The notes below the pieces were generated by a model, which was not told the origin of the DNA, did no database searches, and saw only the letters and a list, made by a program, of their open reading frames with translations. A stretch of 51,755 nt of DNA from Sideroxyarcus sp. (GTDB taxonomy: Bacteria > Pseudomonadota > Gammaproteobacteria > Burkholderiales > Gallionellaceae), in assembly GCA_030652215.1 (NCBI GenBank), contig JAUSBC010000057.1, positions 1-51,755 of the forward strand. Direction: 5' to 3'. Below, piece after piece: positions 6,979-14,886 of this stretch. The stretch's first letter is position 1. Every line of letters starts with the position of its first letter. The position numbers were made by a program, and so were the translations under genes.

Positions 6979-8793
6979 ATGCTACCAGACAACGAAATAA
7001 GTTTTGATGCTTCCGGACAAGAATGGATGGATCAACTGATCCTCCGTCATGCAAGCGACGCATCCCGGTTGCTGCAGATACTGCGGGAAATGCAGGAGCA
7101 CTTCGGCCATATCCCGCCGCATTCCATCTCCAGGCTTGCCGCAAAATTATCCATTCCCCGCGCCCGAATCGAAAGCACGGCCTCGTTTTATTCATTCCTC
7201 CATCTGAAGCCGCACGGCGAATATCGTGTGCTGTTTTCCGACAACATCACGGATCGCATGTCGGGTAGTCAATCGCTGATGGAGCTCATGTGCCAGCAGT
7301 TATGGCTGCAGCCCGGCAAGGTTTCCGAAGACGGACTAGTCAGCATAGGCACGACTTCCTGCACCGGCATGTGCGATCAGGGTCCGGCAATGCTGGTCAA
7401 CAATCGCGCCGTCACGCGGCTGAATCACCAGCGCGTGCAGGAAATCGTGCAACTCATTCGCAACCGCACTCCGTTGAACGACTGGCCCGAGGATTTCTTC
7501 CGGGTCGAAGACAACATCCGTCGCGGCGGTTTGCTGCTCGACAACGCGCTTCCCCCCGGAACCGTGCTGCGTGCAGCCCTGGAGCTGGGCGGGCAACGCA
7601 TCGTCGAAACCGTCAAGGCTTCCGGCCTGCGCGGGCGCGGTGGTGCGGGTTTCCCCACCGGATTGAAATGGGAAGCATGCCGCAACGCCCAAGGCACCGA
7701 CCATTACGTGGTGTGCAACGCCGACGAAGGCGAACCCGGCACGTTCAAGGATCGCGTGCTGTTCTCCCGGCAGGCGGACATGGTCTTCGAGGGCATGACG
7801 CTGTGCGCCCTGGCTACAGGCGCCAAAAAAGGCTTCCTCTACCTGCGCGGCGAATACCGTTACCTCCTCGAACCGCTGCAAACGGTGTTGCAGCGCCGGC
7901 GCGAAAACAATCTGCTGGGGGCAAATATTCTCGGCAAGTCCGGATTCGATTTCGACATCGACATCCATCTCGGCGCAGGCGCCTACATCTGCGGCGAGGA
8001 ATCGGCATTGATCGAATCGCTGGAAGGCAAGCGCGGCGTGCCGCGCAACCGCCCTCCTTTCCCCGTCACGCACGGCTATCTGCAACAGCCCACCGTGGTG
8101 GATAACGTCGAAACGTTCTGCCTGGCGGTTATGGCAGTGCATATGGGCGCCGAGAAATTCAGCGCCATCGGCACGGCCAAGTCGACCGGCAGTAAACTCA
8201 TCTCCGTGTCGGGTGATTGCCAGCGTCCCGGCATTTACGAATATCCGTTCGGCGTATCCGTACGCGAGATACTGAAAGACTGCGGCGCGGTGAATACGGC
8301 GGCGGTGCAGGTCAGCGGCCCTTCGGGTGCGTGCGTCGGCGAGAGCGAATTCGACCGCAAGCTGGGTTTTGAAGATTTGCCAACTGCCGGCGCATTCATG
8401 GTGTTCGACGAAAGCCGCGACATGTTCGAAGTTGCGCGCAACTATGTGCATTTCTTCGCGCACGAGAGCTGCGGCTTCTGCACGCCGTGCCGCGTCGGCA
8501 CTTCCATACTGAAGCAAACCATGGACAAGATCGCCGCCGGTCACGGCACGCGCCACGACCTGGCCGAGATAGAGAATCTGGACCATGTGCTGCAAAGCAG
8601 TTCTCACTGCGGTTTGGGACGCACGGCCTGCAATCCGGTGCTGCACACGCTCAAGCATTTCCGCCCCGCTTACGAAAGTAAACTCAAATCGCTGGATTTC
8701 GAGCCGGCCTTCGATCTCGACGGATCACTGGCGCGCGCGCGGCAGATGACCGGACGCGACGACGCCGGCGCTCACCTGAAGGAGAACGAATGA
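6979..8793 (+). CDS. hoxF: NAD-reducing [NiFe] hydrogenase, diaphorase subunit HoxF
   Basis: 604 residues: a NuoE-like domain (about 1-165) fused to a NuoF-like domain (about 190-580), the standard HoxF layout of group 3d hydrogenases. The FMN/NADH-binding motifs RGRGGAGFPTG and ADEGEPGTFKDR and the [4Fe-4S] motif ESCGFCTPCR...CGLG are intact. It oxidises or reduces NAD(H) in the cytoplasm using electrons from HoxYH through HoxU. In the NuoE-like part only the second Cys pair (CTGMC) is kept. The first pair is replaced (EYRVLFSDNITDRM), so a normal [2Fe-2S] cluster is unlikely there. First gene of a tightly packed operon; ATGA overlap with hoxU. Confidence 0.95.
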   Translation: MLPDNEISFDASGQEWMDQLILRHASDASRLLQILREMQEHFGHIPPHSISRLAAKLSIPRARIESTASFYSFLHLKPHGEYRVLFSDNITDRMSGSQSLMELMCQQLWLQPGKVSEDGLVSIGTTSCTGMCDQGPAMLVNNRAVTRLNHQRVQEIVQLIRNRTPLNDWPEDFFRVEDNIRRGGLLLDNALPPGTVLRAALELGGQRIVETVKASGLRGRGGAGFPTGLKWEACRNAQGTDHYVVCNADEGEPGTFKDRVLFSRQADMVFEGMTLCALATGAKKGFLYLRGEYRYLLEPLQTVLQRRRENNLLGANILGKSGFDFDIDIHLGAGAYICGEESALIESLEGKRGVPRNRPPFPVTHGYLQQPTVVDNVETFCLAVMAVHMGAEKFSAIGTAKSTGSKLISVSGDCQRPGIYEYPFGVSVREILKDCGAVNTAAVQVSGPSGACVGESEFDRKLGFEDLPTAGAFMVFDESRDMFEVARNYVHFFAHESCGFCTPCRVGTSILKQTMDKIAAGHGTRHDLAEIENLDHVLQSSSHCGLGRTACNPVLHTLKHFRPAYESKLKSLDFEPAFDLDGSLARARQMTGRDDAGAHLKENE

Positions 8794-9521
8794 GCGATTC
8801 ATTTCAACTCGACGGAGCCCCGATTTGTTTCGAGCCGGGACAAACCGTAATGCAGGCTGCACTCGCGGCCGACCACTATATACCGCACCTGTGTTACCAC
8901 CCCGAGTTCACCCCCCACGGCAGTTGCAAGCTGTGCACGGTCAAGGTCAATGGCCGCACCACCGCATCCTGCACCCTGCCGGCAGAGGCCGGACTCGTTG
9001 TGGAAAGCGAGATCGAGGAATTGAACGCCTTGCGGCGCACGCTGGTGCAAATGCTGTTTGCCGAAGGAAACCACTTCTGCCCCTCATGCGAGAAGAGCGG
9101 AAACTGTGTGCTGCAGGCGCTGGGCTACGACCTCGAAGTGCAAGCCACAGGCTTTCGCCAACTGTTTCCGGATCGTCCGATTGATGCATCGCACCCGGAC
9201 ATCCTGCTCGACTTCAACCGCTGCATCCTGTGTGAAATCTGCGTGCATGCCTCCAGCGAAGTGGACGGCAAGAACGTGTTCGCCTTCGCCGGGCGCGGCA
9301 TCACCAAGCACCTCATCGTCAACTCCGAATCGGGTTTGCTAAGGGACACCGACATCGCGCTGGCCGACAAGGCGATGCAGGTCTGCCCGGTGGGGGTAAT
9401 CCTGCCCAAGCGCGTCGGTTTCAGCATGCCCATCGGCGAACGGCGCTACGACCGCAGCCCGATCAGCGCGCAGGCATTGGAAGATGCGCCGCGCACACCC
9501 TCGGGAGCGCACCATGAGTGA
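8790..9521 (+). CDS. hoxU: NAD-reducing hydrogenase, electron-transfer subunit HoxU
   Basis: 243 residues, homologous to the N-terminal part of complex I NuoG. In order: a plant-type [2Fe-2S] domain (CYHPEFTPHGSCKLC and a later Cys), the Cys/His [4Fe-4S] domain (HFCPSCEKSGNC), and a ferredoxin-like part with CILCEIC and CPVG. It carries electrons between the FMN of HoxF and the hydrogenase pair HoxYH. It starts within the hoxF stop (ATGA) and overlaps hoxY by 8 bases, so the subunits are made together. Confidence 0.95.
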   Translation: MSDSFQLDGAPICFEPGQTVMQAALAADHYIPHLCYHPEFTPHGSCKLCTVKVNGRTTASCTLPAEAGLVVESEIEELNALRRTLVQMLFAEGNHFCPSCEKSGNCVLQALGYDLEVQATGFRQLFPDRPIDASHPDILLDFNRCILCEICVHASSEVDGKNVFAFAGRGITKHLIVNSESGLLRDTDIALADKAMQVCPVGVILPKRVGFSMPIGERRYDRSPISAQALEDAPRTPSGAHHE

Positions 9522-10059
9522 GAAACGGAAACTCAAGGTCGCGACCACTTCGCTCGCTGGCTGCTTCGGCTGCCACATGTCGATACTCGACATCGACGAG
9601 CGCCTGTTTGCATTGCTCGAACTCATCGAATTCGACCGCTCGCCGCTTACCGACATCAAGCACTGCGGGCCGTGCGACATCGGCATCATCGAGGGCGGCA
9701 TCTGCAACGCGGAAAACGTGCACGTGCTGCATGAGTTCCGCAAGAACTGCAAGATCCTCATCGCCATCGGCGCCTGCGCCATCAACGGCGGGCTGCCCGC
9801 GCAGCGCAACCATCTCGACCTCGGCAGTTGTCTGACCGAGGTCTACCTCACCGAACCGGGGCTGGCACACGGCCACATTCCGAACGATCCCGAGCTGCCG
9901 CTGCCGCTGGACAAGGTGCACCCGCTGCACGAGGTGGTGAAGATCGACTACTTCATTCCGGGTTGCCCGCCTTCCGGTGATGCCATCTGGAAATTCCTCA
10001 CTGACCTCATCGCCGGCAAAACGCCGGAACTGGGACATGGATTGATCAAATATGACTGA
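9514..10059 (+). CDS. hoxY: NAD-reducing hydrogenase, small subunit HoxY
   Basis: Start chosen at ATG 9514 because GGGAG precedes it and the protein then begins MSEKRKLKVATTSLAGCFGC; 181 residues. This is the short small subunit type with one proximal [4Fe-4S] cluster: AGCFGCH, GPCDIGIIEGGI, GACAINGG and PGCPPSGDAIW carry the ligands. There is no Tat signal, in keeping with a cytoplasmic enzyme. It overlaps hoxU and hoxH by 8 bases each. A second candidate ATG 30 bases upstream would add a basic ten-residue extension that the family lacks. Confidence 0.95.
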   Translation: MSEKRKLKVATTSLAGCFGCHMSILDIDERLFALLELIEFDRSPLTDIKHCGPCDIGIIEGGICNAENVHVLHEFRKNCKILIAIGACAINGGLPAQRNHLDLGSCLTEVYLTEPGLAHGHIPNDPELPLPLDKVHPLHEVVKIDYFIPGCPPSGDAIWKFLTDLIAGKTPELGHGLIKYD

Positions 10060-11548
10060 CATCGACAACAATCTGGAAACCGCCGCCCACCCCGAAAAAC
10101 TGCGTCGCGTCGCAATCGAGCAGGTATCGCGCGTCGAAGGCCACGGCAAGGTCACGCTGCTGCTGGACGAAAATGATCGCGTGCACCAGGTGCGCCTGCA
10201 CATCGTCGAGTTCCGCGGCTTCGAGAAGTTCATCCAGGGGCGCCCCTACTGGGAAGCGCCGGTGATGGTGCAGCGCTTGTGCGGCATCTGTCCGGTGAGC
10301 CACCACTTGGCAGCGTCCAAGGCGATGGACATGATCGTGGGCGCCACGCTCACGCCGACTGCCGAGAAAGTGCGGCGGCTCATGCATTACGGCCAGATGC
10401 TGCAATCGCACGCGCTGCATTTCTTCCATTTGTGCTCGCCAGATTTGCTGTTTGGCTTCGATTCAGATGTCGCCAAACGCAATATAGTCGGCATCGCCGC
10501 CGCTTATCCGGAAATCGCCAAACAAGGTGTGTTGTTGCGCAAATTCGGGCAGGAAGTGATCCGCATTACCGCTGGCAAGCGCGTGCATGGCACCGGCTCC
10601 ATCCCGGGAGGCGTGAACAAGAACGTCAGCATCGAAGAGCGCGATTATTTGCTCAAGGACATCGAACAGATCGTGGCCTGGAGCCGCGAATCCGTCGGCA
10701 TAGCGCAGCAACTATTCGAAAAAAACCTCGATCTCTACAATAACTTCGGACGCTTCAAGGCGCACACGCTGAATATGGTGCGTGCCGATGGCGCGATGGA
10801 CCTCTACCATGGCGGTTTGCGCGCACGCGACATGAACGGCAAGACGCTGTTCGACCATTACGACTACAGTCATTACTGGGATGTGATCTTCGAAGATGTG
10901 AAGCCCTGGTCGTACATGAAGTTTCCGTTCCTGCGCAGCCTCGGTCCGGAAACCGGCTGGTACCGTGTTGGCCCGCTGAGCCGCGTGGCACGGTGCGACT
11001 TCATTCCCACGCCGCTGGCCGAGCAGGCACGCAAGGAATTCGTCGCCTTCAACGGCGGCTCGGCCACGGGCGCAACGCTGGGTTTCCACTGGGCGCGCAT
11101 GATCGAGATGCTGCACGCCGCCGAAGTGATACGCGACCTGCTGCACGATCCCGACCTGCAAGGCACCGATCTGATCAGCAAAGGCAAGCGCCAGGAGCGC
11201 GGCGTCGGGGTGATAGAAGCGCCACGCGGCACGCTCATCCATCACTACAAGGTGGACGAGCAGGACCAGATCGTGCGCTGCAACCGTATCGTCTCCACCA
11301 CCAACAACAACCAGGCGATGAACGAAGCGATCCGCCAGGTGGCAAGACAGTACATCGACGGCAAGAAACTCACCGAAGGCATGCTCAACCACATCGAAGT
11401 CGCCATCCGCGCCTTCGACCCCTGCCTGTCCTGCGCCACGCATGCCTTGGGCAAGATGCCGCTGGAAGTGGAACTGCTGGATGCGGAAGGCGGACGGGTC
11501 GATGTGCTGACACGGTCGTCGGACGGCACGTTCTGCTCAGCGGACTAA
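10052..11548 (+). CDS. hoxH: NAD-reducing [NiFe] hydrogenase, catalytic large subunit HoxH
   Basis: 498 residues. The nickel-iron ligands are present: RLCGICPVSHH (Cys77, Cys80, His84) and DPCLSCATH (Cys458, Cys461, His464). A 34-residue tail follows His464 and must be cut off by the endopeptidase encoded next (hoxW). Catalyses reversible H2 oxidation in the cytoplasm, linked to NAD(H) by HoxFU. Its stop overlaps the hoxW start (TAATG). Group 3d enzymes are usually fairly oxygen-tolerant and bidirectional; which direction dominates here is unknown. HypA and HypB, needed for nickel insertion, are encoded at 30801-32046. Confidence 0.96.
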   Translation: MTDIDNNLETAAHPEKLRRVAIEQVSRVEGHGKVTLLLDENDRVHQVRLHIVEFRGFEKFIQGRPYWEAPVMVQRLCGICPVSHHLAASKAMDMIVGATLTPTAEKVRRLMHYGQMLQSHALHFFHLCSPDLLFGFDSDVAKRNIVGIAAAYPEIAKQGVLLRKFGQEVIRITAGKRVHGTGSIPGGVNKNVSIEERDYLLKDIEQIVAWSRESVGIAQQLFEKNLDLYNNFGRFKAHTLNMVRADGAMDLYHGGLRARDMNGKTLFDHYDYSHYWDVIFEDVKPWSYMKFPFLRSLGPETGWYRVGPLSRVARCDFIPTPLAEQARKEFVAFNGGSATGATLGFHWARMIEMLHAAEVIRDLLHDPDLQGTDLISKGKRQERGVGVIEAPRGTLIHHYKVDEQDQIVRCNRIVSTTNNNQAMNEAIRQVARQYIDGKKLTEGMLNHIEVAIRAFDPCLSCATHALGKMPLEVELLDAEGGRVDVLTRSSDGTFCSAD

Positions 11549-12009
11549 TGTTCGCACCGCTTCTCGTTTTCGCCATCGGCAACGAATCGCGCGGCGACGA
11601 TGCGCTGGCGCCCCTGCTGGTGCGCCGCCTTCAATCCGAAGCCGTCGGCACTCAAGTCGAGTTCATCGAGGATTTCCAGTTGCAGGTCGAACATGTCACC
11701 GATCTGGTCGGGCGCACAGCGGTTCTGTTTGTCGATGCAGACATGTCCTGCGCCGCGCCCTTCCACTTCTCGAACATCTCCGCCGCGCAGGACAACAGCT
11801 ACACCAGCCATGCCATGACACCTTTCGCGCTGCTGCATACATTCAGGCAGGTATACGGAACGGATGCACCGCCGAGTTATCTGATGCGCATACGCGGTTA
11901 CGGTTTCGAACTTGGCGAAAGCCTGAGCGACGAGGCGGCTGCCAATCTGCAGCAGGCAAGCACAATGGTCAATGCATGGCTGGCTGACATTCCGGCAGCA
12001 GGGGAGTAA
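11548..12009 (+). CDS. hoxW: Hydrogenase maturation endopeptidase HoxW
   Basis: The ATG at 11548 shares its A with the TAA of hoxH, giving 153 residues. It has the family N-terminus LLVFAIGNESRGDDALAP (nickel-sensing Glu/Asp region) and the later Asp/His segment LFVDADMS and SHAMTPFALL. The enzyme removes the C-terminal tail of HoxH after nickel is inserted. Its place directly after hoxH matches its specificity. The group 4 large subunit at 38852 has no tail, so this is the only large-subunit protease needed in the window. Confidence 0.93.
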   Translation: MFAPLLVFAIGNESRGDDALAPLLVRRLQSEAVGTQVEFIEDFQLQVEHVTDLVGRTAVLFVDADMSCAAPFHFSNISAAQDNSYTSHAMTPFALLHTFRQVYGTDAPPSYLMRIRGYGFELGESLSDEAAANLQQASTMVNAWLADIPAAGE

Positions 12010-12042
12010 GCTTCAAGCGAAGTAGTATAAGGAGAGAAAGTC

Positions 12043-12624
12043 ATGTTCCAGGTACGTATACACGGCCGCGGCGGCCAGGGTGTGGTCACCGCCACGGAGA
12101 TGTTGTCGGTCGCGGCATTCGAAGAAGGTCGTCACGCGCAGGCTTTTCCCAGCTTCGGTTCGGAGCGCACCGGTGCGCCGGTGGTGGCGTTCTGCCGCAT
12201 CGACGACAAGGAGATTCGCCTGCGCGAGCCGATCATGGAGCCGGACGCGCTCATCATTCAGGACCCCACCCTGCTGCACCAGATCGACGTGTTCGCCGGA
12301 CTGAAAACGAATGGCTATGTATTGATCAATACCCATCACAGTTTCGAAGAGATTGGTCTCGGCGATTTCGCCCGCGGCCACCCGCCGGAACGCTTGTGTA
12401 CCCTGGCTGCCACTGCGCTAGGCTTGAAACATATCGGCCGCCCCATCCCCAACATGCCGCTGCTGGCAGGCTTCGCCGCCTTGTCCGGACTCATCCGCCT
12501 GGAATCGGTGGTCAAGGCCATCAACCAGAAATTCTCCGGCAAGATCGCCGAAGGCAACGTCGCCGCCGCGACCGAAGCGTACGAATCGGTGAAGAAAGAA
12601 ATGGAGGAGCGCGCCCATGCTTAA
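12043..12624 (+). CDS. porC: 2-oxoacid:ferredoxin oxidoreductase, gamma subunit
   Basis: 193 residues with the gamma-subunit signature at the N-terminus (FQVRIHGRGGQGVVTATEML) and a good GGAGAG ribosome site. The gamma subunit completes the core of pyruvate- or 2-oxoacid:ferredoxin oxidoreductases, which interconvert a 2-oxoacid plus CoA with acyl-CoA, CO2 and reduced ferredoxin. It follows hoxW by 33 bases on the same strand and overlaps the alpha gene by 8 bases. Substrate is not certain; pyruvate is most likely from the family resemblance. Confidence 0.92.
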   Translation: MFQVRIHGRGGQGVVTATEMLSVAAFEEGRHAQAFPSFGSERTGAPVVAFCRIDDKEIRLREPIMEPDALIIQDPTLLHQIDVFAGLKTNGYVLINTHHSFEEIGLGDFARGHPPERLCTLAATALGLKHIGRPIPNMPLLAGFAALSGLIRLESVVKAINQKFSGKIAEGNVAAATEAYESVKKEMEERAHA

Positions 12625-13873
12625 ACAGACCGAAGGCTCCAAAGCCGTGGCCGAAGCCATCGCCCTGTGCCGTCCCGAGGTGATCTGCGCCTATCCGATT
12701 TCGCCGCAGACACACATTGTCGAGGCCTTGGGCGAAATGGTTAAATCGGGCGAACTGACCCCGTGCGAGTTCATCAACGTGGAGAGCGAGTTTGCCGCCA
12801 TGTCGGTAGCCATCGGTTCGTCGGCGGCGGGGGCGCGCTCTTATACCGCCACCGCTTCGCAGGGCTTGCTGTTCATGGTCGAAGCGGTCTACAACGCCGC
12901 CGGCCTCGGCCTGCCCATTGTGATGACTGTCGCCAACCGCGCCATCGGCGCGCCGATCAACATCTGGAACGACCATTCCGATTCGCTCTCGCAGCGCGAT
13001 TCCGGCTGGATGCAATTGTTCGCCGAAACCAACCAGGAAGCGGTGGATCTGCACATCCAGGCATTCCGACTGGCGGAAGAACTCTCGATGCCGGTGATGG
13101 TGTGCATGGACGGTTTCATCCTCACGCATGCGTTCGAGCGCGTGGACATCCCGTCGCAGGAGCAGGTCGATTCCTACCTGCCGCCGTTCGATCCGCGCCA
13201 GGTACTCGATCCGGCGGAGCCGGTCTCCATCGGCGCGATGGTCGGTCCCGAAGCGTTCATGGAAGTGAAGTATCTGGCGCATGCCAAGCAGATGCAGGCG
13301 CTGGGACTGATACAGCAACTCGCCTCCGAATTCAGGACCACCTTCGGCCGCGACAGCGGCGGACTGGTGCGCACCTATCGCGCCGACGATGCCGAGACAA
13401 TGGTCGTGGCAATGGGGTCGGTGCTCGGCACCATCAAGGACACGGTGGACGAGATGCGCGACGAGGGCCACAAAATCGGCGTGCTCGGCATCACCAGCTA
13501 CCGCCCCTTTCCGCAGCGCGAAGTGCGCGCCGCGCTGCAAAACTGCAAACGCTTCGTGGTGCTGGAAAAGAGCCTGGCCGTGGGCATGGGCGGCATCGCT
13601 GCCACCGATGTGCGCATGGCGGTCACCGGCAGCGGCCTGAAGGGTTTTACCGCCATCGCCGGACTGGGCGGGCGCGCCATCCCCAAAGCCTCTCTGCACC
13701 GGCTATTCCGCGAGGTCGAACAGGAAGACCTCGCGCCCGTCACCTTCCTGGATCTGGATCGCGACGCGGTTAACAAACAACTGGAGCGCGAGAAGCAGAC
13801 GCGCCGCTCCGGCCCCATCGCCGAGAACATTCTGTACGACAAGGGTATCTCGTCGACAGCAAAATTCGGTTGA
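12617..13873 (+). CDS. porA: 2-oxoacid:ferredoxin oxidoreductase, alpha subunit
   Basis: 418 residues. The thiamine-diphosphate pyrimidine-domain motif CAYPISPQTHIVE lies near the N-terminus, with the SEFAAMSVAIGSSAAGARSYT region next, then the transketolase C-terminal domain (VVAMGSVLGTIKDTVD) and a CoA-side segment (LEKSLAVGMGG). Length and order match PorA/VorB-type separate alpha subunits. With porB and porC it forms the catalytic core. The gene sits in the middle of the hox-por operon with very short gaps, so the enzyme should be made together with the NAD-reducing hydrogenase. Confidence 0.94.
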   Translation: MLKQTEGSKAVAEAIALCRPEVICAYPISPQTHIVEALGEMVKSGELTPCEFINVESEFAAMSVAIGSSAAGARSYTATASQGLLFMVEAVYNAAGLGLPIVMTVANRAIGAPINIWNDHSDSLSQRDSGWMQLFAETNQEAVDLHIQAFRLAEELSMPVMVCMDGFILTHAFERVDIPSQEQVDSYLPPFDPRQVLDPAEPVSIGAMVGPEAFMEVKYLAHAKQMQALGLIQQLASEFRTTFGRDSGGLVRTYRADDAETMVVAMGSVLGTIKDTVDEMRDEGHKIGVLGITSYRPFPQREVRAALQNCKRFVVLEKSLAVGMGGIAATDVRMAVTGSGLKGFTAIAGLGGRAIPKASLHRLFREVEQEDLAPVTFLDLDRDAVNKQLEREKQTRRSGPIAENILYDKGISSTAKFG

Positions 13874-13884
13874 GGAGAATCGGC

Positions 13885-14886
13885 ATGCCATACCAACCCG
13901 TCAAGTTCTACCAGACCGGCACATTCACTGTCGGCAACCGGCTGCTCGCGCCCGACGAGCGCAGCGTGCAGTCCAGCCGGATGCGCAGCAATTCGATCAA
14001 TTCCGGACACCGCGCCTGCCAGGGTTGCGGCGAGGCGCTGGGGGCGCGCTACGCCATCGACGCGGCGATGGCGGCAAGCGATGGACAATTGATCGCGGTA
14101 AACGCCACCGGCTGCCTGGAAGTGTTCTCCACCCCCTACCCCGAATCGTCCTGGCAGGTGCCGTGGATCCATTCGCTGTTCGGCAACGCGCCTGCAGTCG
14201 CCACCGGCGTCGCGGCGGCGATGAAAGTCAAAGGACGGCAGGAAGTGCGCGTGGTCGCCCAGGGCGGCGACGGCGGCACCACCGACATCGGTTTCGGCTG
14301 CCTGTCAGGCATGTTCGAACGCAACGACGATGTGCTGTACATCTGCTACGACAACGAGGCCTACATGAACACCGGCGTGCAGCGTTCTTCCGCCACGCCA
14401 CCGGCGGCACGCACAGCCACCACGATGCCGGTCGGCCCCGAGCCGGGCAACGTGTTCGGCCAGGGCAAGAACGTGCCGGAGATCGCCATGGCGCACGGCA
14501 TTCCCTACGTCGCCACGGCAACGGTGGCCGATCTGCGCGACCTCGAGTACAAAGTGCGCAAGGCGATGAGCATGCACGGTGCGCGCTACATCCAGATATT
14601 CGTGCCGTGCCCGCTGGGCTTCGGCACCGCCTCGCACGACACCATCCGCATCGCGCGGCTGGCCAGGGAGACCGGCATGTTCCCGGTGTTCGAGGCCGAG
14701 CATGGCGAAGTCACCGGCGTGCTGAAGATCCGCCACAAAGTCGCCGTCGAGGAATATCTCCAACCGCAGAAACGATTCGCCCACCTGTTCGGCAAGCACC
14801 CGCATCCCGAGACGGTCGCGCGTTTGCAGGCCATCGCGGACCGCAATATCCGCAAATACGGCCTGCTGGAAAAGGAGTCCGATTAA
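13885..14886 (+). CDS. porB: 2-oxoacid:ferredoxin oxidoreductase, beta subunit
   Basis: ATG 13885 follows GAGGAG, giving 333 residues; the reading frame extends upstream only to a TTG overlapping the porA stop. The protein has the PorB cluster ligand pair HRACQGCGEALG, a further Cys in NATGCLEVF, and the thiamine-diphosphate/Mg motif QGGDGGTTDIG followed by YDNEAYMNTG. It holds the thiamine site and one [4Fe-4S] cluster. Its stop TAA overlaps the next ATG (TAATG), coupling it to the GltD/PorD-type oxidoreductase. Confidence 0.94.
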   Translation: MPYQPVKFYQTGTFTVGNRLLAPDERSVQSSRMRSNSINSGHRACQGCGEALGARYAIDAAMAASDGQLIAVNATGCLEVFSTPYPESSWQVPWIHSLFGNAPAVATGVAAAMKVKGRQEVRVVAQGGDGGTTDIGFGCLSGMFERNDDVLYICYDNEAYMNTGVQRSSATPPAARTATTMPVGPEPGNVFGQGKNVPEIAMAHGIPYVATATVADLRDLEYKVRKAMSMHGARYIQIFVPCPLGFGTASHDTIRIARLARETGMFPVFEAEHGEVTGVLKIRHKVAVEEYLQPQKRFAHLFGKHPHPETVARLQAIADRNIRKYGLLEKESD

